Shown: piece by piece, positions 29,258-42,205 of the stretch | How positions within the stretch are numbered: the first letter of the stretch is position 1 | Layout: the number at the start of each line of letters is the position of its first letter | Program-made: the position numbers and the translations under genes | NCBI RefSeq assembly: GCF_034702125.1 | Contig: NC_085869.1 | Location: forward strand, 55,740,170 to 55,804,169 | Reading direction: 5' to 3' | DNA length: 64,000 nucleotides | Source of the DNA: Engraulis encrasicolus | Taxonomy: Eukaryota; Chordata; Actinopteri; Clupeiformes; Engraulidae | Notes under the pieces: model-generated | The model's input: only the letters and a program-made list of their open reading frames with translations | The model's database searches: none | What the model was told of the DNA's origin: nothing

Positions 29258-32200
29258 TGCACACAAACACACACTACCTGTTGCACACTACCTGTTGCAT
29301 ATCAGCATCACTCACACGCCTGAAAGTGAAAGTAACACTCGGAAAGTCCCATAGTCATATTGACTATGCACACAGTGTGCACACAATGAAATGTAATATA
29401 TGCCTCAACTGTGAAAGCCCATATGAAAAAGATCTACATAAAACTTTTCAAATAGTTTACCGGTAGGCCTATGGTATATGCTATAGAAGTGTCTCATTCT
29501 TCATTTTCTTCATTTATGAGTAAGGCACAGGTGCTAAATAATGTTAAGTTATTATTGGACAATCGAGACAGTGAATGTGATGATGGTGTCACAGTGAGAG
29601 CAGTGTACGTAGAGGGATGGCACTAATGCTGAAGTTATACTCTTGCATACACTTGATTGTTTCATGTCAACTAATGTTAATTGATATTATGTCAATATGT
29701 GTTTATGTTTTCAGGGAGACTCTGAGCACGACACCCAGATCTTCTCTCTGTCTGTTCTGCTGAGCAGCACTCTGGTCTTCAACAGCAGAGGCACCATCGA
29801 CAACAGAGCAGTGGAGGAGCTGCAGTATCCTTTCAGACACTTGAACATACACACATGCACACACTCACAGGACGCATGCACAGGCACCCAGACACATCCA
29901 CACATATGGGACAATGATCAGAGAAAACCGTAGAATTTATTGTAAACATAGTTTAATCTAGCACCCACTTACCCCATATTTCTCCTTAGCCCAACCCACC
30001 TGCACTGGCTCCTCTGACACACTTCCTCTCTCCACCCTCTGCATTCTGCACATTCTGTCTTCTATGGGTGACAGGATATTTACTATTAATGTATGTCAAA
30101 TTCAGAAATACCCAACCACTTTCATTACATCAGTACACTTCCCTTTCCGGCTTCAAAACATGTTAAAAACTCTCAATTTTTCTCATGCGCTTTCCAACCA
30201 CAGTGCTGATTGGGGTCATTTCACGTGAAATCAGACACTTTGGGACCCGACCGACACGGATTTCAATCATACTTGCTGTGCCTGTTTAGTAGCAAGGTAG
30301 CACCCCAGAACTGCATTTTTGTGAATCTGACACCGATATTAAGGGAGAAGCAGACTAGCAAAGGTTTACATGTGAGGGTAGGACACTATGCATTCAGCCT
30401 TGATTATATCAGTCAGTGTAAGTCACAAAAGGATGTCTGAGGTATTGTTTGAAAGCTCTTTTCTGGCTCTACAAATTACTCAACAGCATGGAATACAACA
30501 ACCTTCAGAATATGAATTATGATACATTGAAAAATTAAAAATTGAATATCAAAAAAACTTATATTTTAAAATGGCTGGTTTCTTGTCTAAACATAGCCTG
30601 TAAGGTCATAAACAACACCTGAAAATGGGGTGTTTGATTCTCTATTCATTTCAGAGATAATGGGACATAAAGGTTGAAATGAGTTGTAATGAAGTAGTAA
30701 TAGAGTAGTGTCAGGGACAGGGCTGGACTGGCCATCTGGCATAACGGGCATTTTCCTGGTGGGCCCTGCACCCATGTCGGTCCCTATTCCAGGTACTCAA
30801 AAACTACACGGCTTCTCCTAGGCCTTTCGAGATAGAGACACCGTTCAAACACTAAAACGACCAGCTCAGCTTGGAGATCATTAATATAGCGTGTCCATGT
30901 CTCTTGTCATTTTTCCGTTTTTGACGATTTTGTGCAAGTTTGGGTCCCCATTGAAAACAATGGTAGAACCTTCATGAACCAAGGTTGCGCCACTCTACAG
31001 ATCAGAGTGTAGGAGGCTTTTTCGGTCATAAAACATCAACACTTTCACCTAGAAGTTTAGTTGACGAGTTGTTAGCGAGCTCTATGGGATGTCTCCAAGT
31101 TGTGAAAGTTTCATGTCCCAACTCCCATTACTTTTTAAATGGCAGGTGTGTAAAAACGGCAGGGCTGGCCCCATTGCTTTTCCCATTGACTCTTGAAGTG
31201 CCTTTTTGAAGAGGTCAGCACATGTTCCACAAGAGGTCCATTTGTGACTGAACCATTTAACCTATACGATTCATTCAAGGACTGTTAAAACGATCACATG
31301 TATGACTCCAATCTGTTGAAAGGACATGTGCCAATTCTTTTTATTTTTTTTACAACGATAAGCTTAAGACCTAGAAACTGTTATTGATTCTGCAGTCTGC
31401 CTTAGAGCACCATACTAACTGCTATACAGACAATCACAACAGGTGCTGCCAATAAAGGGTTCATTCTCAACTGTCATTTTCTCTCAACATTCTATTCTTA
31501 ACGAGTAGCTGCACTACAGTTCTAGAAGTCTATTGTTCAGCTCTTCAATGCAATCTCATTATTGTCTAGCTGGAATGCTTTTGGCAGGCAGCTGCTTGGC
31601 CCAATGGTGATGGTGCCAGATTAAAGATATGGAGGTTGGGAGTTTGAATCCCACTTGGACCCATGTTTATTTTCAAAATTACATCATATGCAGTGTTCCT
31701 TAGCCAACTTAAAATACCATGTATGTCATTTAGTATCAATGGCAAAGGTGCTGAATTAGAGATATGGAGGTTGTGAGTTCGAATCCCACTCGGACCCATG
31801 TTGATTTTCAAAATCATATCATATGCAGTGTTCCTCAGCCAACTTCAAATACTATGTATGTAATTTCGTATCAATGGCAAAGGTGCTGGATAAGAGATAT
31901 GGAGGTTGTGAGTTCGAATCCCACTCGAACCCATGTTGATTTTCAAAATTATATCATATGCAGTGTTCCTTAGCCAATTTAAAATACCATGTATGTCATT
32001 TAGTATATCCCCAAAACGCGGAGCTACAACACTTTCAAGATGGCTGAATCCAAGATGGCTGAATTGTTTGGCCCATAACTTCTGACTGGGTGGATGTATT
32101 TTTTCCAACATTTATTTTAGCTTTGTTTTCGCAATAGTAGTTTGTTAGAGATAGAGATATCAAAAATAAAACTGCTCATCTGTGCCCCAAAAGGTAAGCC

Positions 32201-35200
32201 CGCTTCCAGCATTTTCTGTGAGAATGCAATCTAGTTCTTGTTTCTTGTCTCTCGATTTGTTGCTGATTTTGTGAATAATGCTGCTGTGACTTTTAATGCT
32301 GATGTGACTATATCCTGCCTTTATTTCTCAATACAATTTTAAATACTACTATTGTAACATTATTGGGTACTTAAAAAACCTTTAAAATATAAAAATACAT
32401 TATTAGTAAAAGGGGGGGATATAGAGCTCAGTTACAATTACCCATTGTTGGCTTAGTGTTAGGCTGGGTGGAGTAGTGGACTATTTCACCTTAATCTCTT
32501 CCAGATATGTCACCGAATTGGCAGATTTCATCAAGATGAAGTCATCCGATGAAGATGGAGAAGATACTGAGTTTGTGAAAGTTTTCCCCACGTTCATCTG
32601 GGCTGTGAGGGACTTCACACTACAGAAAAAGATAGACGAGAAAGATATTTCAGACGATGGCTACTTAGACTTCGCTCTTCAGTTGAAAGCTGGTAATATT
32701 TAAAGGCATACCTTTCATGTAGGTTCTGGACTGTTTTCATAAAATAGACCGACATACTGTATTCATTCAAGAAATCTGGGGTTCATGTTGACAAAGAAAT
32801 GTTTCTTAGCTGTAAGACGACTCATAAACCATATTATGCATTGTGGCTGCCATGGGGTTAGAAGTTTTATGAAAGCACATTTCTGCCTGTCTGTCGATAA
32901 CATTATGCAAAAGACTACATAAATCTTTGGAAACAATGGGTTAGGACCCAATTGATTTTTTGGGCAATATTGACAAGGTCCGTGGAATATCAGCCCTGGG
33001 TCAGCCCATACTTCCTGTGACTTTGGCCAGGCGTCCTGTCTATGTCTGATATTTCAAAGTTTTGATTGGGGGGTAATTAAATTTGAGCCTTTCCAACAGC
33101 TTGATGAGGCGTGTTTAAGGTAATAACACATTAGTTCAAGCTTCACTGCTATTACAGGAAGTCACAGATAGGAGTGGACGAGTGAATGTAGCTTTGAATT
33201 ACTGAGGCAGGGTTTGTTGCAAACAAGTTGAAGAGGATTAAATATAGGTAACCTCAACCTTGTGATATGAGTTAACTAATGTTTGACAATCATGAGTGTG
33301 TGCTAATCCAAACTTATGATGTTTCCCTAAAGGTACTAGTAGGAAAGTGACTGATTACAACCTTCCTCGGGAGTGTATCCGAAAGTACTTCCCATCCAGG
33401 AAGTGTTTCATCTTCCCATTCCCAACCAATCCAGATAAGGTGGATCTACTGGATACTCTGAAGTCATCTGACCTGGATTCAAAATTCCTGGAGGTCACAA
33501 CGCGATTTTGCGCCTTTGTTTTCGACAATAGTCCAGCGAAGAAGCTGAGTGATGGCTACACTGTCAACGGCAGAGGTGGGTCTCTCTGACATAAACATCA
33601 AACCAATTTGTGTAACAGCTACCATACTAAGTCTACCAATGGATACATTAAGAGTTGCAACTGCTTCCACTAGAGAACATGAAAGGAACTGTTGAGTGTA
33701 CACAATATTTTAGTTTTGTTTGTGTTTGGTTATATTTGTCCCTCTTGGCTTCCTTTAGTCTTTGCTGGTCTGGTGAAGGTGTATGTGGACACCATAGCCA
33801 GTGGGGCTGTCCCATGCCTTGAGAATGCGGTGGTTGCCATGGCACAGATTGAGAATGAGGCTGCAGTGAAGAAGGGGCTGGCAGAATATGAGGGTGGAAT
33901 GATGAAGCTGAAGAGTCGCTTCCCAGTGATCCTGAAGGAGATTACTTCAGCACACCAGAGCTTCAACAGCCTTGCCATTGAGGCTTTCATGAAGCGCTCT
34001 TTCAAAGACGACGACGGGAAGTACATGCGCTCACTGGAGGTACAAAAGACATGAGACATAGGTTTCATTAGTGTGTTACTCTTACTAACATTGAAGACTC
34101 AAAGTAGGCATCATGAGTTTGCCTCAACTAATGACTGGTGAGATAATCAGACGAAATTAAATGGACATCACAAGTGTATGTACAGTTAGGACCTATGTGA
34201 TTCCAAAACAAGAACATGCGTGTTTGGTTCATATGCGATGGTCATGCGTGGTTGTGCTGTAGCTTACAAAAGTATCTTATGGCTGTTTCCATATGCTGTT
34301 TCAGGAGGCCATCAAGAAATCATTCGGTAGCTTCCTCCATCAGAATGAGCAGGCATCTGTGAAGTCATGCCAGAGTATCATCTCAGACCTGTCTGGCCCA
34401 ATGAGAGCCAAAATCCAACAGGGGGCTTACGCCAAGGCTGGAGGCTACAAGTTCTTTGAAAAGGACCTGGAGGACATTGTGAATAACTACAACATAACAA
34501 CTGCAGGAGCCGTTAAGGTCAGTTTCAGTAAAGAGCAGGAAGAGACACAAGATGCATCAGAACATTTACCGTACCTTTGGTGACAACGGTGTATCTTGAA
34601 TTGTCTCGACAAATGTTCAGTTGCAATCAGTGGCCATTCATTATTGTAGAAATCGTAATCACATCCTTAAGGAATGTTTAGTGGCTCTTCAATTGCTCAT
34701 TGTGGGGGAATCGAAAACAAAAACCTTGAGGATCCTTCAAGAAAAGTTTCCCCAAAGCATGTAACCATTTCTTATTGAGGATAAGATTTCTGACTTTTTT
34801 TAAGTTTTGGATATTAAATTACATTACATTACACGTATCTGACGCATTCATCCAAAGCGACTTACAGTTATTTTCAGTACTGGGTAATAGTTACAGTCCA
34901 TAGAGCAGTGTGGGTTTAGGTGCCTTGCTCAAGTGCACTTCAGCCATGGAGCATGGAGAGAGGTAGGGAGTGGAATAGTGCTGTGCGCCCAACCTCTGAG
35001 GGATTCCAAAGCGCCCCGCTCGACCCGCTAATTATGATCCGAGTAAAACAAGCCAGGGCCTGTGAAAGAGGGCTAATTTTACACTAACCTAAACGAGAAG
35101 AGTTTGCGCTAGATTCACATTATTGCTAAACTTTAAAGGTACATCAAACGACAACAAAGAAAGCAAAATTCGATTTTACTGCATTCTTTATTGAAGACTG

Positions 35201-35570
35201 AACAAATGTGTGGAAGACATACGTATATCTGCTGTTCCCACAAACAGACACAGTGCAGGTAATGCTAAATCCAAATTTTCAAAACATCAACAATAATAGA
35301 ACCAGATATGAGAATCTGATATGAACGAATCTCTTTGCAGTTTTGTATAAAACGAAAGTGGAGTAGCAGCTTAATAACGAGTACCCTACTCAATAGTTCA
35401 CCTGATTACTAGGTTCCTGCTAAATAAGGAACCCCTGGTCGATTCTATGTATGGCAGCTGTGTGGAGAAAGGGAACGGAATCAACGGTATCTGGTTTTAG
35501 CCTATTTCGGCGCGCTTCCAACACGCAACCTGCCGAATATTATTATGAAGCATGTAACAGTATGAACAAA

Positions 35571-35630
<60 letters not shown>

Positions 35631-35759
35631 CACAGGCTGAGGAGGTACTTGAGGAGTTTCTAAAACAGAGAAAACAGGAGTCTGCTGCCATTCTGCAGGC
35701 TGATAAGAGCCTGAGTAGAAAGGAGAAAGAAATATGCAGTAAGTGTCCTTTGTGTGTGT

Positions 35760-35845
<86 letters not shown>

Positions 35846-36950
35846 ACGTGCATCTGATCTGTGTATGTGTGTCTGTGTGTGTGTGTGCGTGTGCGTGTGT
35901 GTTTTGTGTGACGAAATGTTTATCTGTATTTGACATTGTAGAGTATGTATGTGGGTGAAGGTAGGTACTGTATGTGTGTGTTACATACAGTACAATAAAC
36001 TATATACTAGTGTGGTGCACAGTATGTGTAATGTGTAATATGTACCATATGGAAGGCATGCATGTGTAACAGGTGCCAGCTAGCAGAATTTGGTGGTAGA
36101 ATCTTAGTAAACTTTCCTCCCGAAGCCTACTGATACAGTAGTGCTGAGCTATCGGTCTGGACCTTTAGGTCAGTGATATAATACTCTTCCTCCCATGCCA
36201 AACTTAAGCAAGAACTGGAAGGTTTCGAGCCCGGAGTGGCAAACTAGCGCAAGATGACCTTAGTTACACTGGTGTCGTTAGACCCAGACTAGGGATGCAA
36301 ATTAACTAATTCATTCATTAATCATTAGTTGGTTGAATAATGCTGTTGGTCAATAGAGTATTGACTATAGAGTATTCTATTCCTTCCAAACAATATGGGC
36401 AGTCAGTGAGTAACCCACAGCACCTCCAACACTGCGAGTTGGAGTCAGATCCGTGGTCATGTGGCCCTCTGATGGTGGCGATGAAAAAACATGGCCCTCT
36501 TCATCAAAAAAGTTGCCCATCCCTGGTCCGGACCTTTAGCTCAGAGGTTTCGTACTTTGCCTCCCATGCCGAATTGAAGCGTGAACTGGCATGGCGTGCA
36601 TTCATGCCCCAACTAGGGCAGTATGTGCGTGCGTGTATGTGTGTAGAGGAGCATGCATGTTCTGCGGTGATGCGACATGAGGTGTATGATTAACATGAAT
36701 GGTGTGTGTGTGTGTGCGTGTGTGTGTGTAGAGCAGCGTGAGCAGGGCCTGCTGATGCAGCAGAAGATGCGAGCTGCTGAAGAGCAACAGCGCCTCCTGG
36801 AGGAGAAGATTGAAGCTGAGCGTGAGGGCTCAGAGGAGCGCATGCGGCAGCTCAATAGCAAGATGGAGGAGGAAATGCAGCGCCAAAAGAAAGAGAACGA
36901 TGCAGCCATGGAATGTAAACTACAGGAACAGGTGTGTGTGTGTGCGTGGG

Positions 36951-37013
<63 letters not shown>

Positions 37014-38127
37014 ACAGGGCCCTAAGGCGCCGCCCCCCCCCCCCATATACTCATGAATGGCGTGACGTTTTCCATGTGCGTTACGCCCATTTGTGGGGGA
37101 AAACAGGCAATGCAAGTCAATTGGTGGTGTTGGGGTTTAATAAACGAAAGATAAGGACCTGTAGACAAGCGTTGTTCACACGCAACATGCTGGAAACGTG
37201 TTGTATTGCCGGCTGTTCAAATAATATTGCCAAACAGCTGTGACTGAAGCATGTACTGTGTTTATTTAGGGTTGCCGATGTAGCATGTAAGTTGATGAGA
37301 CATTCTGTTTGTTTTCACCCATAAAGTGGCGTAACGCAAAGTACCCGGATGGCCGTTCATGCGTATCGCCTGCCAAGGTCAAGACAGGGTCCCCATCATC
37401 CTGGAAGGGCCCCTTGACCTGGGACCTGGTCCCCACAACCATCCAACCCTCCCGCCACAGATCCGCCCATGGTGAAATCAACAATGGAGCTATGGGCAAC
37501 ATACCGTACAGTCTTTTTTTAGAAAGTGCGCTCAACTCCCAACTGTTTCTTACAAGGTCTTCGCGTGCAAGCAAACAGCAAAGCTCATGTTTAGTAAAAA
37601 AAAAAGCCGTACTCTTGGGTGTAATTCTTGCAGTTTTAATCTACTGGGTTAGCATGACAGACGGACGTTTCGGCCTAAGATGAAATACGCTGAAGAAGGC
37701 TTAGGCCGAAACATCTGTCTGTCATGCTAACCCAACCCAGTAGATTAAAACTGCAAAAATTACATCCGAGAGTGCGTCTTTTTTACTTAACATCAACATA
37801 TCGTACGTGCAGTATGAATGGGCAACAATTTCACTGAGAAATGTCCTTATATTGTTGAGTTTGTGTGTGTTACAGGCTAGGCTGCTGGAACAAGGCTTCA
37901 AGGACAAAGCAGACAAGATGCAACTGGAGATGAACGAGTTGAGCAGGAAGGCAGAAGAGGCGGCCAACTCGCGCAGTGAGGAGTTTGCAAAGATGATGGA
38001 GGCCATGGACTGCAGACACACTGACACCATGAAGATGATGAAGGAGCAGCTGGATAGCACGCGCGAAATGATAAGCAAGCAGAAATCGAGGATAGAAGTT
38101 GTTGTCATACCCTGCTGTATCCAGTAA
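28283..38127 (+). CDS. gbp: Guanylate-binding protein (interferon-induced large GTPase), complete
   Basis: 635 residues in 11 coding exons: 28283-28472, 28846-28923, 29064-29113, 29715-29824, 32505-32692, 33333-33575, 33759-34039, 34305-34517, 35636-35738, 36732-36931, 37876-38127. All phases join and the total is 1908 bases. GBPs hydrolyse GTP to GMP and assemble on pathogen membranes. The N-terminal GTPase domain has the P-loop GLYRTGKS with Arg48, Lys51 and Ser52 (same numbers as human GBP1), Thr75, the DTEGLGD motif at 97-103 and the RD motif at 178-179 (AVRDFTL). A helical middle domain and an E/K/R-rich coiled-coil C-terminus follow. The protein ends IPCCIQ, where CCIQ is a possible CaaX prenylation box. 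The ATG falls directly after an acceptor. The gene is intact, with no extra FIIND/CARD exons seen before the stop. Fish GBPs are not one-to-one with human ones. Confidence 0.95.
28512..28588. repeat. (GT)n microsatellite in GBP intron
   Basis: Starts about 40 bases after the donor of the first coding exon. Confidence 0.98.
29118..29255. repeat. (TCTG)n/(TC)n microsatellite in GBP intron
   Basis: Begins within a dozen bases of the exon donor at 29113/29114. A mix of TCTCTG and TCTG units. Confidence 0.97.
30714..30790. repeat. Dispersed repeat 'GGGCTGGACTGGCC', copy 1
   Basis: CAGGGCTGGACTGGCCATCT and following GGCAT...GGTGGGCC resemble 38204-38260. The other boundary was not found. Confidence 0.5.
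31615..32010 (+). repeat. Three tandem 135-bp units with tRNA-derived B-box
   Basis: The landmark GATATGGAGGTTG lies at 31626, 31761 and 31896 (spacing exactly 135). Each unit holds GAGTTCGAATCCCACTCGGA-type sequence (a pol III B-box core GTTCGAATCC; GTTTGAATCC in the first unit) followed by a fixed AT-rich filler containing ATGCAGTGTTCCT. An A-box-like TTGGCCCAATGGTGATGG precedes the first unit only. Lies in a GBP intron. Confidence 0.88.
34817..34990 (-). repeat. L2-type LINE tail, minus orientation, in GBP intron
   Basis: TTACATTACATTACACGTAT followed by CATCCAAAGCGACTTACAG and GTGCCTTGCTCAAGTGCACT is the inverted standard fish L2 3' region. Confidence 0.75.
34991..35570. other. GBP intron, unassigned
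   Basis: No coding exon or bounded repeat recognised. Confidence 0.4.
35574..35626. repeat. (GT)n microsatellite abutting GBP acceptor
   Basis: GT run separated from the exon at 35636 only by TTTTCCACAG. Confidence 0.97.
35753..35842. repeat. (GT)n microsatellite after GBP donor
   Basis: Starts about 14 bases after the donor at 35739. More GT/GC repeat follows to 35902. Confidence 0.97.
36155..36255. repeat. tRNA-derived repeat, copy 1
   Basis: GGTCTGGACCTTTAGGTCAG... then TTCGAGCCCGGAGTGGC resembles A/B-box spacing. Partial copy at 36525-36600. Confidence 0.45.
36525..36600. repeat. tRNA-derived repeat, copy 2 (partial)
   Basis: GGTCCGGACCTTTAGCTCAG then CCTCCCATGCCGAATTGAAG, paralleling 36160-36225. 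Confidence 0.45.
36932..37013. repeat. (GT)n/(GCGT)n microsatellite starting at a GBP donor
   Basis: The donor GT of the exon ending at 36931 is itself the first unit of the repeat. Confidence 0.97.
37594..37787. repeat. Inverted repeat of Penelope-type tails in GBP intron
   Basis: The left arm (37594-37679) and right arm (37700-37787) are near-perfect complements. Each holds GTTAGCATGACAGACGGACG/TTTCGGCCTAAG or its complement, with GAAGAAGGCTTAGGCCGAAAC at the centre, the motif typical of Penelope-like element ends. Confidence 0.75.
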
Positions 38128-38284
38128 AACCCATCATTAACTGCTCCCACCATCCTACTCAGTCATGCTAACAAACCCACCCCATCCGCTGCACACCCAC
38201 CATTCAGGGCTGGACTGGTCCTCTGGCATACTGGCCAACTCCCGGTGGGTCGATGCTGCTCAGGGGACGATGGTGGGATTTTTT
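38128..38284 (+). repeat. GBP 3' flank with dispersed repeat copy 2
   Basis: CAGGGCTGGACTGGTCCTCT at 38206 matches 30717. The GBP poly(A) signal was not identified with confidence. Confidence 0.45.
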
Positions 38285-38307
38285 TTTTTTTTACATCCCA
38301 GTACAGC

Positions 38308-38308
<1 letters not shown>

Positions 38309-38387
<79 letters not shown>
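38309..38387. repeat. (GT)n microsatellite
   Basis: Pure GT repeat. Confidence 0.98.
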
Positions 38388-38388
<1 letters not shown>

Positions 38389-38904
38389 ACCATTACATCC
38401 AGCTCTCCACCCATTAATATAACCACCACTCCACCCATTAATGCCACTGTTCCCCTCAATGGGACCCAAAGATTAAAAAAAAATACAATGAGTGGGAGTC
38501 AAAACAAGGTCTCTCTCCTGACTGTCACGGACCCATTCATTGTCTTTTTTTGTTGTCTTGGGTACCATGGAGGATCATGTCTTGAGTCCTCTATACATGG
38601 GTTTACCTTTTGTAAACCATCCCTGGCTGCACACTGTTCAACCTCTGATTGTTGGAAATGGCTGTCGGTCGAAAAATGAGCTCACATGGTTGGCTGCTTA
38701 GTATCTTGGCCCTCCTCACAACACGAATGTTTGTAAACGAAAATCCCATGTATACAGGGCTCCATTTGGTAGAACTCACCACATAATTTCCTGGTCCAGC
38801 TTGCCTTATTGCATTTCATACATGATGTTTTACAATTTTTGTAAAGCTCAACCTCAATAAACACCAGGGAGAACAAATATTTTTCTCTGTGACATGTCTG
38901 TTGG

Positions 38905-39027
38905 TATTGTGAAACTGAAAAATGAGAAAAGGTTGCACCATGCATAGGTTTGCATAGGTTACACAATGTGTGTAATAAAGAAACCTATGCATGGTGCGAC
39001 CTTTTCTCATTTTTCAGTTTTACAATA
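38905..39027. repeat. Near-perfect hairpin, 47-bp arms
   Basis: The arms 38905-38951 and 38981-39027 pair at about 45 of 47 positions around a 29-base loop. The arm core is GAGAAAAGGTTGCACCATGC. Confidence 0.88.
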
Positions 39028-39029
39028 TT

Positions 39030-41755
39030 TTGGTCAGCACCCTTAAAAGAAGAGAAAAACTGTTGGGTGACGCCTGCTCCAACCTTTATGAACTGTTGGT
39101 ATTGTGAAAAATGTGTGGGTAAAGGTAAAACAGAGCTTTTTCACAAAGTCCTCAGTCGGACAGAATATTAAACCTGTGACAGGATGAATGTTACAGAAAC
39201 AACACTCAGATGCACAGAGAAAGAAATCAGATGCATGGTTTTCACATATGACATATAAATTCACATATGACTGATAAATTATACTAGATGACTATGCTCC
39301 TCAAGATGGCGGCGCCCTGTGAGGCTGCGGCCATGTCAGCTAAAGCGATAGCGATAGCGATGTTCACTTGAGTATGCAATATGAGTCAAATCTTTTTGTT
39401 GTAGCTTTATGTATTTGTTAGCATCCAGACTTGAACTGGCTCTCTGGCGACTGACCAGCTCTCCCCTGGCTAAACGCTAAGCTATGACATGACATGACGT
39501 ATTTTTATTTTTTTATGACATGAAGGGTTTTTTGGGTGACATGAAGTATTTTTGTGAACCACTGCATGGTTTCATAAACAAACTACTGTACTGTAACTTT
39601 TATGTGTCTGTCGAAAAAAAACATGGAGTTGAAATAGGAGGAGATTTTCTTCCTTTTCTTTTCTTAGGGTGTAAAGTTATAATTTAGCCTTCTGTATGTT
39701 ATTTTCACTCTGTCAAAAATGTAGTGCTTTCTCAGGGTCAAGAATTACACGTTGTCACATAATTTGTGAAATCCATGTCATTGTAAGGCAAGCACAACCA
39801 AATCATAACCTTTGTCATGTCACCATTGACTCCCATATATACTGTATTTTTACTGTATATCTTAGGATCCATGGATTCTATCGGAAGAGGCATAACCTCA
39901 ACCTTCATTATAATCATCACACCACCCAGTCTAATTAACTGATGCATGTTTTGTCTGTGTTTCTGTGAAAAAAAATAAAACTGGGTTTCCACAGCTAATG
40001 GTAAATTGTAACGCCTTTCGCTTCCAGTGTGTTGTCCAGAATAAATCTGTGTTTGAAGGACTCCTGAGATGACAGCAATGAATACTTTTGTGATTTTTTT
40101 CATAACGTCCTAATGAGAGGTTAAAAAAATAAAAACTAATATCAGATGACTAGATTTTATTCATGTTTTTTGTTTAGCACATTGACAAGAGATTCGCAAC
40201 TACAGATGTTGTCACTTCAATCTGCTCACGTCATTACCTTACCGCGGAAAGCTTACCGTGGTCATTGCAACCTGTGGCCATTCGGAATGCGGGGGCAGTA
40301 TAGCACTGCTTTTTCAGAGCAGCGTCTGCCTGTGTTTGTGTGTCTATAATTGTGCTTCAGTGCTTGTTGACTTATAGGCTAGCCTGTCCCTCCCCCAGTT
40401 TTAGTAGTAGTGGAAATACAAACAGCAAATTGCATGTTTTATTTAACATTGGGCATTTGATAGGGCATTTGATAATAACACAAGTGTGAGCCCTAAACAA
40501 GACCACCACGTGAATTTAAACTCGACTTTTTTCTGTCTTGCATTCACCGTCTCCCAATCCGCCCCTAACTTATTTCTGCACTATTCAAGTCAGGAACGGG
40601 TATCCTCAGGATACAGAGTTTGCATGCCTACAATTTGAACCGGTAAAGACAATTAAAACTATTAAAACAATCAGACATGAACACTATTGTAATTAAGTAT
40701 GTCCCGTAACGCCAGCATGAGAGAGATCGAATTTTAAATTTGGCGACGACATACTGTCTTCAAAACTGGCATCAACCGCTTCGCTTTCCAATTTAGGACC
40801 ACCATTATTCAACCTTTTCCACAACCTCACTGATCACAGTTGCTTCATATGTAAAGCCAGGGATAACGAAAATAGCAAAACAGAGTAGGCTAATAAACCG
40901 TAATGGAAAGACTGAGGAGACATGAAATCAAGCGGCGGAGTTGGGAGCATATGGTGAATTGTGCTCAAGATTGAACATGCTGGGCGTTAAACGCCAAATT
41001 ACGACAGAAAGTGCAGTCAGTGTGAGCTAGGCCACTGTAATATTGCTTATTACCTAGTCTACCTAAACTGCACAGTTGCCGCTATACCCAAAAATGTAAG
41101 GTAGCACAATTAAACAGTAGGTTGAAGACGGGGTAGCCTATTATTGGTGCTTGTGAATATTTCATCCTCTCAATGCGCCGCAGTGCCTGAGTGTGCCAAA
41201 CCATTTTGAGTGGCCCAATGTACGTATAGGCCTATGCCCGGCTTTACTTAGGCCTACTGGCTTGTTGGGCTAACATGATCATGGATTTTCAAAACTTTTT
41301 AATGTAGTTCTCGGGCTAAATTTTTCTGTTTTGCACATAGCTGTAAGTAGGTGTGCCTTAAAGGGCAACTCCTGCCAATTTCAACATGCAGTTGTGTTGC
41401 TCAAGTTACACTTTGAGAGCTCTTTTCCAAAATGAGATGTATCCATTTTATAGAATGTTGGGAAATTGACATTTTTGTGTTGGGCATTCCATTGAAATGC
41501 ATTGAAAAATCCATTTTTATAGAGGTTTAAAAGTATGTTCTCAAAACATTTGAATGGCAACAATTCACATATGGATGATAGGACTTCTTAACAGTCAACT
41601 CCAACATTAAAATGCAAAAAGTCGAAAATGGTGTATATAGCGTTTTGGAAAAGAGCTCTTCATATGATGAGTCAATCCCCAAATAGGCGATTTTTTTTGT
41701 TCAGCCCTTTCCAAGGTCAAGACCCTGCTAATTGAGACTGCCGTCTTTTCAACCG
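39030..41755. other. Gene-free intergenic stretch
   Basis: No supported exon on either strand. Contains a short CGATAG repeat at 39342-39361. A possible MITE starts at 41358 (TTAAAGGGCAACTCCTGCC) but I could not find its other end. Confidence 0.4.
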
Positions 41756-42205
41756 CTCCGGTGTGCAGCTATTCTGGACTTTACGGTCCCATTCACTTCA
41801 ATTCATTTTTTTGGGAGTTTTACAGATTTCGGACCGTGCCGACGCCGCTGTCGTCGTGCGAGGAAAACAACAATTGTCTCGGGTGCTAAACATGGTCATG
41901 GAATGGCTTGCTTAACAAGAATGATATGTGTTATGTCATTTCGAAGATAATTAAAGAAAATCTTATTACAATGGGATTTCTCATAGGCATGGTTTTGCAT
42001 GTCTCTTATCTCTTTTCATGTTGACTGTGCGATCACTGTTACAAGTTTACAAGGTGCACAGCGCACAGATGTATGCATACAAAAAGGAAGAATAATTCTG
42101 AAAATAATTCACTTCGAAGTTAAGTGTTATTACATAGGCACCATGGTCATCAATATGTGTGTAAGAACAAGTGGAAAAACAAATCGGTCAGTTTGTCAAA
42201 ACTGT
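41756..42205 (+). repeat. Single arm of the bbs5-intron fold-back repeat
   Basis: From CTATTCTGGACTTTACGGTC through GGCACCATGGTCATCAATAT to GTCAGTTTGTCAAA it matches the left arm at 9025-9475 with few changes and one small deletion near 42090. Confidence 0.9.

Noticed and set aside
31740..31960. True tRNA genes
   Set aside because: Only the B-box half is tRNA-like; no acceptor stem or anticodon loop can be formed.
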